Positions 6,797-14,422 of a stretch of DNA of 48,841 bases are shown one piece after another (position 1 is the stretch's first letter; each line of letters opens with the position of its first letter). Source of the stretch: Anaerotignum sp. (GTDB lineage: Bacteria > Bacillota > Clostridia > Lachnospirales > Anaerotignaceae); the NCBI GenBank assembly GCA_020024455.1, contig JAHHTU010000015.1, positions 1 to 48,841 on the forward strand. Reading direction: 5' to 3'. The notes beneath the pieces were generated by a model, which had not been told where the DNA came from, did not search any database, and saw only the letters and a program-made list of their open reading frames with translations. The position numbers and the translations under genes are program-made.

Positions 6797-9028
6797 TTAT
6801 TTTTGTTTTTCCAACAAACGCATGAGATATTTTTCGTTACGGTGTGCTTTTTGGTTGAGCATATCCGCTTTTTGTGCCAATGTTTCCACATACTTTTGTT
6901 TGTGCTGCATGATGTCGTCCACTAAAGCCAATGTCTGTTCCATGTCAAATGTTTTCAAATCGCCACCACTTGGCATTTCCAACTTATCCAAATAATACGC
7001 AATTTTGGGGTCGTACACAAACCCAACCAGAGGTACGTGTTGTCTTGCAGCAAAAATCAATGTATGCAGTCGCATACTCAATATAAAATCTGCCAGTGAA
7101 ATAATCCCCATCACTTCCGCAGGATTGAATGTTGTTTGCAAAATATAAGCCTGTTGTTTCATTTTCTTTTTCACCTTTTCGCTGATGGTGATATCATTTG
7201 GCATCTGCATTGCCAAAAATACAATATTTCTATCATATTTTTCTATAATCGTGTCACACAGTTGTGCAAATCTTGCGATAAATTTATCCATATCTTTCCA
7301 ATTTCGCACAGAAACCACAACCAGAGGCTTGTCCAAGGGAATACCTTCTTTTTCCAGCAAAATTCTTGCTTCGTCTTTGGAAATGCCGTCCATGGTAAAT
7401 ACAGGGTCAGCTGTCACAAAGCATTTTTTGGGATTGACACCCATGTTCAGCAATTCCTCGTAAGAATTTTCTTCCCGTAATGTAATCAAATCCGCTTTAT
7501 TCACCACTTGTTTGACCAAACGGCGATTTCTCTTGCCCGATACAGGGCCAATGCCATTTGCATATAACATCACTTTCTTACGCATAAATTTTGCTGCTGC
7601 GGTAATGGATAAATAATACATCAAAGAACGGGTGCTGGTGCTGTCTTGCAATAAAGAGCCGCCACCGCTGAGCAACGCATCACTTTCCCGAATGGCTTTG
7701 AGTACATCACGCACGCCAAAGCGATAGACTGCCTCGATGCCATATTTATCTCTTGTTTCCACAGGCTTGTTTGACAACACAGTGATATGATAATTGTCGC
7801 CCAAACTTTGAATATTTTTGTGCATGGAAAGCATGATTGCCTCATCACCGGTGTTATTAAATCCATAGTATCCACTCATCACCACATGATATTGTTTTTC
7901 ATGACTTTCTTTCCATGCCGCATCATATGCTTTTACGCTGTCCTGTGCCATTTTTGTGACAGAGTAATATTGGAATATCACTTCTCTGCCGTATGCCCCC
8001 AATGCTTCCCGTTCTTCTTTTGTCATATTGCAAAATGCATATAGCAAGTCTTGATACAATTTTTCCTCTGATGACATTTCACAGCCACGACAGCAGAAAT
8101 TATTTTCCTGTGCCATATCCAATTTATCTGCCCCAAACAAACCAATATAACCCTCATTGCCTGCAACCACAACGGTTTTGCCTGCCGCCATTGCCTCCAA
8201 AGCCGCACGGCTGACACCCACAAACACATCAGCCACAGAAACCAATTCATTGATATCGGTTCTTGCCCCTGTCATGGTAATGCAGGTTCTTCCTAATGTC
8301 TCATTGACTGCTTTGCTCTTTTGCAAAAGCTCATCATATACATCACCGCCACCGACAACCAATATCTGCAAATCGGGAATTTTTTGCACCAACTTGGGTG
8401 TAATTTCAATCAACTGTCTTGCCACCATCGCACGACTTTCGTCCATACGGCTGACATAAACCAATGTTGGCACATCTTCTTTCAAACCAAATTCTTTACG
8501 AATTTTTGTTCCATCTGTTCGTGGTGAAAACTTATCCGTATCAATCCCATTGATGGTAACAAATATATTTTCATTTCTGACACGATAGTTGTCCATCAAA
8601 TACTGTTTGATGTCCTCACTGACCGCAATCACCTTCTGTCCCCAAGTTGTCAAATATTTCAAGCCCATACCGGTATAAAAAACCCAGTGTGCAGATGTCA
8701 CAAATGTAAATTTCATTTTTTTCTGCAATCTTCCGCAGATAAAGCCCGGTATTCTTGCATGAGAATGAACAATATCCACTTTTTCTTTTTTCACTATTTT
8801 TTGTAATAGAAAATAAGACTTTATCATTTTCAATATGTTTCTTTGGTTCATCGGCACTTTATAATGGCGAATACCCACATCGGCAAGTTCTTTTTCATAC
8901 ACCCCGCCGTTAGATGCCACAATAATATCATATCCTTGCTTTTTCAATTCCTTTGAAAGTTCCACAACGTGTGTTTCCGCACCGCCAATTTCCAGTCCCA
9001 TCAGCGTCATCAATATCTTATATCTCAT
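6797..9028 (-). CDS. csaB: Fusion: GT4 glycosyltransferase + CsaB polysaccharide pyruvyl transferase
   Basis: A 743-residue two-domain protein. Residues about 1-374 are a GT-B glycosyltransferase of family GT4: an N-terminal GGAETHVVEL nucleotide-fold start, SHARIPGF, and the C-terminal SRAALEAMAAGKTVV donor-site segment. Residues about 380-743 match the CsaB/WcaK pyruvyl transferase family: SGYYGFNNTGDEA, LLSGGGSLLQDSTS, GIGPV and LSMRLHTLIFA. CsaB adds ketal pyruvate to ManNAc of secondary cell-wall polymers, the ligand of SLH domains. CsaB is usually a separate protein of about 370 residues, so the fusion is notable. The start is ATG 9028 after a GGTGGGGG site; a GTG six codons earlier would swallow that site. 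It lies 21 bases after a DUF4330 gene and 17 before tagA. Domain calls are strong; the acceptor glycan is inferred. Confidence 0.9.
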   Translation of the reverse strand: MRYKILMTLMGLEIGGAETHVVELSKELKKQGYDIIVASNGGVYEKELADVGIRHYKVPMNQRNILKMIKSYFLLQKIVKKEKVDIVHSHARIPGFICGRLQKKMKFTFVTSAHWVFYTGMGLKYLTTWGQKVIAVSEDIKQYLMDNYRVRNENIFVTINGIDTDKFSPRTDGTKIRKEFGLKEDVPTLVYVSRMDESRAMVARQLIEITPKLVQKIPDLQILVVGGGDVYDELLQKSKAVNETLGRTCITMTGARTDINELVSVADVFVGVSRAALEAMAAGKTVVVAGNEGYIGLFGADKLDMAQENNFCCRGCEMSSEEKLYQDLLYAFCNMTKEEREALGAYGREVIFQYYSVTKMAQDSVKAYDAAWKESHEKQYHVVMSGYYGFNNTGDEAIMLSMHKNIQSLGDNYHITVLSNKPVETRDKYGIEAVYRFGVRDVLKAIRESDALLSGGGSLLQDSTSTRSLMYYLSITAAAKFMRKKVMLYANGIGPVSGKRNRRLVKQVVNKADLITLREENSYEELLNMGVNPKKCFVTADPVFTMDGISKDEARILLEKEGIPLDKPLVVVSVRNWKDMDKFIARFAQLCDTIIEKYDRNIVFLAMQMPNDITISEKVKKKMKQQAYILQTTFNPAEVMGIISLADFILSMRLHTLIFAARQHVPLVGFVYDPKIAYYLDKLEMPSGGDLKTFDMEQTLALVDDIMQHKQKYVETLAQKADMLNQKAHRNEKYLMRLLEKQK

Positions 9029-9049
9029 ATTTCCCCCACCTGTCACATA

Positions 9050-9526
9050 TTACATTGCGATTGCAGTCACTTTGATTTTGGGCATTGCATATTTTGTAAA
9101 AATCTCCATTTCAGAATTGGCTTTGATTTCCACCACACCATTTGCAAAATATCCATCTTCTTTTTCCATGATATTTCCCTCCAATGTCAGTGTAACCCCA
9201 TAATAATCGGGATATTCCACCAATATGGTTTTTCCGTTGTTACCAATGACATTTTTCATTTTTGGTGTATATTGCACATCGGTGATTTTGCCGATACAGG
9301 TTCTTGTTTTTTTGTCATACACATTGTCCCCAATATGCAAAGCATTGACGGTTGCCATACGCACATCATCAATGAATGCGGTATAGGTAATCTGATTTGC
9401 CTCAGCCGTCACACCTTGGGACTCTTTTTTATTCACCACGCCAAATTTCAGCACAACCAAACCAACCAAAGCCATCACAACCACAAAAATGATAATATCA
9501 ATGACATTCGGACGTCTTTTTGTCAT
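9050..9526 (-). CDS. DUF4330 domain membrane-anchored protein (first copy)
   Basis: The 158-residue product has a basic N-terminus, one membrane helix at about residues 10-30 (IIIFVVVMALVGLVVLKFG) and a beta-rich domain predicted outside the membrane. Layout and sequence fit DUF4330, a family of unknown function. It begins one base after the stop of a second DUF4330 gene, and its GGAGGG ribosome site lies inside that gene, so translation is probably coupled. Position between glycosyltransferase genes suggests a scaffold or accessory role in polymer assembly or export (inference only). Confidence 0.75.
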   Translation of the reverse strand: MTKRRPNVIDIIIFVVVMALVGLVVLKFGVVNKKESQGVTAEANQITYTAFIDDVRMATVNALHIGDNVYDKKTRTCIGKITDVQYTPKMKNVIGNNGKTILVEYPDYYGVTLTLEGNIMEKEDGYFANGVVEIKANSEMEIFTKYAMPKIKVTAIAM

Positions 9527-9527
9527 A

Positions 9528-10034
9528 TCATTTGCCCTCCTCTATTTCTTTGACCTCTACAATATATCCACGAAATGCAAACCCTTTTCCTTTTACGGTT
9601 TGCTCATCGCCAACTTTCACCACATTGCCTTCAATGATGACATCTTCATCATTGACCTGTGTGTTTCCTTCAATTTCCAAATAAATATTGCAATACCCTG
9701 GTGCAGGCACTTTTTCGTATTGATTGGTCGCACGGTTGAATGTGATTTCTGTAAAAGGTTCTGTACGGAAACTGCGAATCGTTCCCAAATATTCTGAGGT
9801 AGAGCTGTCAAACACTTTGCTGCCTTCTTTCGGGAAATCTGCGATTTCTTCCAACACTTGACGACCTTCCACCACATACGCATATGGTGTTTGTTCCCCC
9901 GCAGATGTATGTTCTGTGCCACCGCTTTTGAGCCAGTACACGCCAAAGCAGCCCACTGCCACAATGATGACTAAAATCAGGATATCCAATCCATTCAAAA
10001 TACCAAATAATTTTTTGTTTGTTTTTTCTTTCAT
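9528..10034 (-). CDS. DUF4330 domain membrane-anchored protein (second copy)
   Basis: A 168-residue relative of its neighbour: basic N-terminus, one membrane helix at about residues 15-35 (LDILILVIIVAVGCFGVYWL), then an extracytoplasmic beta-rich domain. A KVFDSSTSEYLGTI-like segment parallels NVYDKKTRTCIGKI in the other copy, so the two look like diverged tandem duplicates. The start is ATG 10034, with GGAGG 7 bases upstream, overlapping the preceding glycosyltransferase stop as ATGA. An upstream extension of 24 codons is rejected because it lies inside the previous gene and has no ribosome site. Function unknown. Confidence 0.72.
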   Translation of the reverse strand: MKEKTNKKLFGILNGLDILILVIIVAVGCFGVYWLKSGGTEHTSAGEQTPYAYVVEGRQVLEEIADFPKEGSKVFDSSTSEYLGTIRSFRTEPFTEITFNRATNQYEKVPAPGYCNIYLEIEGNTQVNDEDVIIEGNVVKVGDEQTVKGKGFAFRGYIVEVKEIEEGK

Positions 10035-11143
10035 TTGCTTGCCTCCAAATAGAGTTTTTCCATTTTTTCTGCCATTTGTTCTGCTGTAAAATGGGTTCTT
10101 GTCCATGCCATTGCCTTTTTGCTCATGCTTTCGTACAAACTGCGGTCAGACAGGATTTCCAAAATTCTTTTTGCCAAATCCGCATCATCACCCACAGCAA
10201 CCAAATATCCATTTTCACCATGACAAATGACTTCGCTCACGCCACCGCTGTCTGTACCCACCGCAGGCACACCCGCACTCATGGACTCCAACAAAGACAG
10301 ACAAAGTGCCTCCTCTTTTGATGTGATGACAGCCAAATCCAAAGCCGCCTCCAATGTTTCAATATCCGATACAAAACCCGTCATTTTGATACGGTGTTCC
10401 AGTTGCATGATTTTGATTTCTGTTGCTATCTGTTCTGCCACACTGCCACTGCCGATAATCAGGAATGTTATATCTTCCCGTTCTTTGCAAATGCGTTCTG
10501 CCGCCCGCAAAAAAGTATTGTGGTCTTTGACTTCTTCCAACCTTGCCGCAATGCCGACCACTTTTTGCCCTTGCGGTATGCCATATTTTTCCAACACAAC
10601 GCTTTTTTCTTCCTCTGTCAATGGTGTAGACATGGTAATCCCATTATAGATGGTCACAATCTGTTTGGGATTTGTGCCGCCTGCAATCATACTGCGGCGA
10701 ACCGCTTGACTGACTGCAATTATCGTATCGCTGTAATGTTGGTTTACCATTCTTTTTGCAATCCGTTTCAATGTATTGCCACTGACTGCCTCCATACAAT
10801 GTTTTGTATGGAATATTTTTTTGACACCTGCTTTTTTTGCCGCCATTCTTGCTGTCAGGCTGGCGTGTGTATGCACAATATCCGGTTTCTCTTTTTGAAA
10901 TAATGCCGTCAATGGTTGCAATGCTTTTTTGTCATAAGAGCTGTCTGCCATACAATCCATGCCAATGACAGGAATATCCATATTTTGTATCACTTCGCAA
11001 AGTAAACTGTCTTTTGGCAATACCACACGCACATCAAAACGTGTTCTGTTACAATGCTGTAAATAATTCAAAAGCCATCTGCCTGCACCGCCAATGTTGC
11101 GGTCTGTCAATACATGATATACTTTTAGTCGTTGTTTTTCCAT
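10031..11143 (-). CDS. GT4 family glycosyltransferase
   Basis: A 370-residue retaining glycosyltransferase of GT-B fold. Visible features are the N-terminal NIGGAGRWLLNYL acceptor-domain start, VHTHASLTARM, VGIAARLEEVKDHNTFL at the start of the donor domain, MTGFVSDIETLEAALDLAV, and the LSLLESMSAGVPAVGTDSGG nucleotide-sugar signature with the conserved Glu. It acts in the cytoplasm on lipid-linked intermediates by family analogy. The ATG overlaps the end of the flippase-ligase gene by 19 bases, and its 3' end overlaps a DUF4330 gene by 4 bases, so it is translationally coupled on both sides. Sugar specificity cannot be read. Confidence 0.9.
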   Translation of the reverse strand: MEKQRLKVYHVLTDRNIGGAGRWLLNYLQHCNRTRFDVRVVLPKDSLLCEVIQNMDIPVIGMDCMADSSYDKKALQPLTALFQKEKPDIVHTHASLTARMAAKKAGVKKIFHTKHCMEAVSGNTLKRIAKRMVNQHYSDTIIAVSQAVRRSMIAGGTNPKQIVTIYNGITMSTPLTEEEKSVVLEKYGIPQGQKVVGIAARLEEVKDHNTFLRAAERICKEREDITFLIIGSGSVAEQIATEIKIMQLEHRIKMTGFVSDIETLEAALDLAVITSKEEALCLSLLESMSAGVPAVGTDSGGVSEVICHGENGYLVAVGDDADLAKRILEILSDRSLYESMSKKAMAWTRTHFTAEQMAEKMEKLYLEASK

Positions 11144-14100
11144 GATTTTTCACCCAATCTCACACTTGCCATACCAATTCCCAGTATGCACCAGAATAAC
11201 AATACAATGCTGTAATCAAACCAAATATGGTCTGTCATACCTTGGAGCAATACCCCTGCAACCGCTCCGAATATTGCCGCCAATAAGAAACGGTAGCGTT
11301 TTGCCGCTCTTGTCATGGTACTGTATAGTTTTTGGAAAAAGAATACCAACATTCCCAAAAATACACCAAACCCGACAATACCCAATTCAATAAATTCTTG
11401 CAAGAATAAGTTATGCACATGATATGCATTTGCCGCTTCCAAAGAGAATAACGGATAAATTTCATTGAATGCATCTACCCCAATACCGGTAATCCAATAA
11501 TGGCGGATAATTTCCAAGCCTGCTTGGTAAATGGATACACGATATTGTGATGAGGAGTCGCTCATGGTAATGGAGCTGAGCAAACGCTCCCACAATGCAG
11601 GCGGCAACAAAAACGGCATTGCCAAAAGTCCCAATATGCCCAAAGGAATGAAACGACGTTCTGCCAAAAGCACAAACATACCTGCCGCAAACAAAAGCCC
11701 AAGCATTGCCCCTCTGGAATTTGTTGCAACCAAACCAAGACAAATCACACCAAAACAGCCGGTATAAAAGAAACGGCTTGCCCAGTTTTTTACTTTCCAC
11801 ATCATACCTGCCGCCAATGCACCAATCACAATCAGATATTCACCCAAAACATTCGGGTTGTTGAATGTGGCATATGCCCTTGTGGTAATATCAAAACTTT
11901 CCGCATCTACCCAAGCGGCGTCCATTTCCACCCCCACAACATATTGATATATCGCATATAACGCAATACAAGCACCTGTCACAATGAACACAAACAATAC
12001 GGTGTTGAGTTTTTGCTCTGTATCAATACAATCTTTGCAAACAAAGAATATACTTAAAAATGTCAAAAATATTGCCATCACTTGCAGTGCCTTCGGAAAA
12101 TGGTAGCTGGTCAATGTACCATATACCATACATACCGCAAACAAACCTACAAACACACTCACAAATGCAGTCCGTTGTCTGCGAATTCTACCCAACCAAA
12201 CATTGATAAGGTACAATCCAAATGTACCTAAAGACAATATTGCCAAAAGCATGGTTGGCAATATCGGAATTGCCAATGCAATCACGCAAACACAAATCAC
12301 CAGAAAATTAGGACTGCACAAACGCAGTATTGCACTTTCTGCAATCTGTGTTGCAAATACATTCTGTTTGGTATGCACGGCAATCGCTGTGCTTTTTTGT
12401 GCTTTTCGGAATATATGTGGCAAACGACATCTTGATGTTTTCAATGCAAAATCCCAGTTTTGACGCAAAAATCCGCAAATGCCGCTTTCTTGAAATGCAC
12501 GTCCCACAAATTTTCCCAATCTGCGGTATGCCTGATACGTCAAACTTTTTTCCCATATGCCCCAGAACCACACAATCAAACCATGTATCAGCTGAAAACA
12601 AAAACTGTCCTCAATCACTGCCGATATTCTTTCTGTCATGCCTCTTTTTCCTTTCTGTTGTTGCATTTGCTCCTGACTGCCTTGTTGTGGCGGATTGGTT
12701 CGTTTTTGTAATATATTTTTGAAAATATCAAATGCAAATCGACTTTCTTCGATATGAAATCCATATGTCAATATCATATACACCAGAATCCCGATACCGG
12801 TCGGCACTGCCACAACCGCCACTCTTGTCAGCAAGCCGTCAGCCATATAGGTTGTCAGGAAACGATAAGACACCAGCACACAAAGTAGCATCATCACTGC
12901 TGCCAATGCCATTTTTGCCAAATCTTTTGTCAATGCATAATCCCATATATGCGGATATTGTTTGATGGTTGGAATAAACAATATCAATGCTGCCACCGTG
13001 GAAGAAATCGCTGATGATAATGCTAAGCCACCCAATCCCATGGGCCTCATCAATACCGCACATAATACCACATTCACAATGATAGAGGCAATCGCAGAAT
13101 ACAGCGGCATTTTTCCGTCTTGTTTTGCATAGAACACACGACTTAATATCGTCTGTATGCCATATCCAATCATACCCACTGCCAAAAAGGACAGTGCTGT
13201 TCCTGTCATCATAGTGCCGGTTGCGTCAAAGTCGCCCCTTTCATACATCAAACGCACCAGAGGCTTACTCAACGCCATCAAACCCACCATCATCGGAATG
13301 AGGAAAAACATCATCGAACGCAATGTCACTTTTACGGTTTGTCCAAATGCTTTATCCCCGTCCTCTGTCATACGGGATAATTTCGGAAATATCAAATTTG
13401 CAATCGCTAACACAAACACCCCTACAATGATGGTATATAATGTATTCGCATATTGTAATGTGGTAATTTGTGCATCACCGTTTTGCAGGTGGGAGGCAAA
13501 TTGTATGTTGATGACCAAATTGATGGGCTGTATCCAAGTCCCCACCATCACCGGCAACATCAACAAACCGATTTTTTTCAATCCCTCATCACGAAACCGA
13601 AAATCCAAACGATACCGATATCCTTTTTTGTGCATTGCAGGAATTTGAATGACTGCCTGCATTGCCCAACCAATCAGAAACGCCACTGCCAAACCATATA
13701 CACCAAATCTCTCATTGAAAAAAATGTAATACAGAATCACGACCAAATTGGAGGCAACACTCAAAGCCGCCGGCACATTGAATTCATCTAAGGATTGCAA
13801 AATACCTACAAACGAAAATGCAACCCCTGTAAAAAACATCGTTGGAAACACAATACGGGAAAGCTGTGTTGCCAAATTTGCAGTTTCCTGTGCGTATCCG
13901 CTTGCAAACAAGAATACAAATTCTTTTGTAAATATCTCACCCACCAATGTCATACATAACGTGACAATCCCCATCAATGTAATAAATCGGTTGGATAATG
14001 CAAAAGCTTCTTCTTTGCCTTTTTTCTGTAAATATTCATTGAATATCGGAATAAAACTTGCGGAAATGGCAGATGCAAATATGGCATCAAAAAATGTCCT

Positions 14101-14262
14101 CGGCATCAAACTTGCCGTTGTAAATGCAGAGGCTTCCATACCATTCCCATAATTCGCCGCCAGCATTTGCTCTCGCACCAGACCAAGCACTTTGCCCAAT
14201 AACGTAATCAGCATCATAAAGCTGACTGCCTTTACGGCGGTATTTTTTGATTGTGTTGTCAT
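11125..14262 (-). CDS. murJ: Fusion: MurJ-type lipid flippase + O-antigen-ligase-like domain
   Basis: A 1045-residue membrane protein. Residues about 1-510 are an MVF/MurJ flippase with many transmembrane helices and family motifs such as GKVLGLVREQMLAANYG, AFTTASLMPRTFFD and IGYGIQTILSRVFYA. A Gln-rich linker (about 511-541) leads to a second multi-helix region (about 590-1045) with a large loop and O-antigen-ligase/Wzy features: FNNPNVLGEYL, TNSRGAMLG, YHVHNLFLQEFIELGIVG. Flippase and polymerase or ligase are normally separate proteins. An in-frame ATG at 12639 has a good ribosome site, so a stand-alone ligase of about 504 residues could also be made. ATG 14262 is used, with AAAGGTG 6 bases upstream. 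It is the first gene of the polymer operon and probably exports and joins lipid-linked units (inference). Confidence 0.9.
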   Translation of the reverse strand: MTTQSKNTAVKAVSFMMLITLLGKVLGLVREQMLAANYGNGMEASAFTTASLMPRTFFDAIFASAISASFIPIFNEYLQKKGKEEAFALSNRFITLMGIVTLCMTLVGEIFTKEFVFLFASGYAQETANLATQLSRIVFPTMFFTGVAFSFVGILQSLDEFNVPAALSVASNLVVILYYIFFNERFGVYGLAVAFLIGWAMQAVIQIPAMHKKGYRYRLDFRFRDEGLKKIGLLMLPVMVGTWIQPINLVINIQFASHLQNGDAQITTLQYANTLYTIIVGVFVLAIANLIFPKLSRMTEDGDKAFGQTVKVTLRSMMFFLIPMMVGLMALSKPLVRLMYERGDFDATGTMMTGTALSFLAVGMIGYGIQTILSRVFYAKQDGKMPLYSAIASIIVNVVLCAVLMRPMGLGGLALSSAISSTVAALILFIPTIKQYPHIWDYALTKDLAKMALAAVMMLLCVLVSYRFLTTYMADGLLTRVAVVAVPTGIGILVYMILTYGFHIEESRFAFDIFKNILQKRTNPPQQGSQEQMQQQKGKRGMTERISAVIEDSFCFQLIHGLIVWFWGIWEKSLTYQAYRRLGKFVGRAFQESGICGFLRQNWDFALKTSRCRLPHIFRKAQKSTAIAVHTKQNVFATQIAESAILRLCSPNFLVICVCVIALAIPILPTMLLAILSLGTFGLYLINVWLGRIRRQRTAFVSVFVGLFAVCMVYGTLTSYHFPKALQVMAIFLTFLSIFFVCKDCIDTEQKLNTVLFVFIVTGACIALYAIYQYVVGVEMDAAWVDAESFDITTRAYATFNNPNVLGEYLIVIGALAAGMMWKVKNWASRFFYTGCFGVICLGLVATNSRGAMLGLLFAAGMFVLLAERRFIPLGILGLLAMPFLLPPALWERLLSSITMSDSSSQYRVSIYQAGLEIIRHYWITGIGVDAFNEIYPLFSLEAANAYHVHNLFLQEFIELGIVGFGVFLGMLVFFFQKLYSTMTRAAKRYRFLLAAIFGAVAGVLLQGMTDHIWFDYSIVLLFWCILGIGMASVRLGEKSWKNND
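12639..12656 (-). promoter_or_regulatory. Possible internal ribosome entry for the ligase half
   Basis: On the minus strand AGAAAGGAAAAAGAGGC immediately precedes an in-frame ATG at 12639 (residue 542 of the fusion). The spacing from AAGGA is about 8 bases. It falls exactly in the low-complexity linker between the two domains, where the ancestral second gene would have begun. Confidence 0.45.
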
Positions 14263-14299
14263 ATCATTCACCTTTATATGTTCTTTCTGTTTTTTTCTG

Positions 14300-14339
14300 C
14301 CTTTTTGACAAGAAAAGGCGGATAGAAAAATATCTACCC
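14300..14339 (-). other. Hairpins between the exported-glycosidase gene and the operon
   Basis: Two adjacent inverted repeats: GGATAGA/TCTACCC (14320-14326, 14333-14339, one G-T pair) and GCCTTTT/AAAAGGC just left. Neither has a clear T tract on the minus strand, so they may form a leaky terminator or a leader structure for the flippase-ligase operon. Confidence 0.3.
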
Positions 14340-14388
14340 ACCTTATACTATCGTATTCTTTGCGATTTTACAACAAATCCAAAAAAAA

Positions 14389-14400
14389 TTTAAGAAAGTT
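14389..14400. repeat. TTTAAGAAAGTT box upstream of the flippase-ligase gene
   Basis: This 12-mer is identical to bases 4450-4461 inside the tandem repeat ahead of ftsEX. Here only one full copy is present, about 130 bases upstream of the flippase-ligase start and 15 bases upstream of a TTGTAA that could serve as a -35. Confidence 0.35.
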
Positions 14401-14422
14401 CTTGTTTTTTTGTATATGCTTT

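Noticed and set aside
14300..14320. GCCTTTT/AAAAGGC hairpin as a firm terminator
   Set aside because: No T tract follows on the minus strand, so it is listed only as a low-confidence structure.
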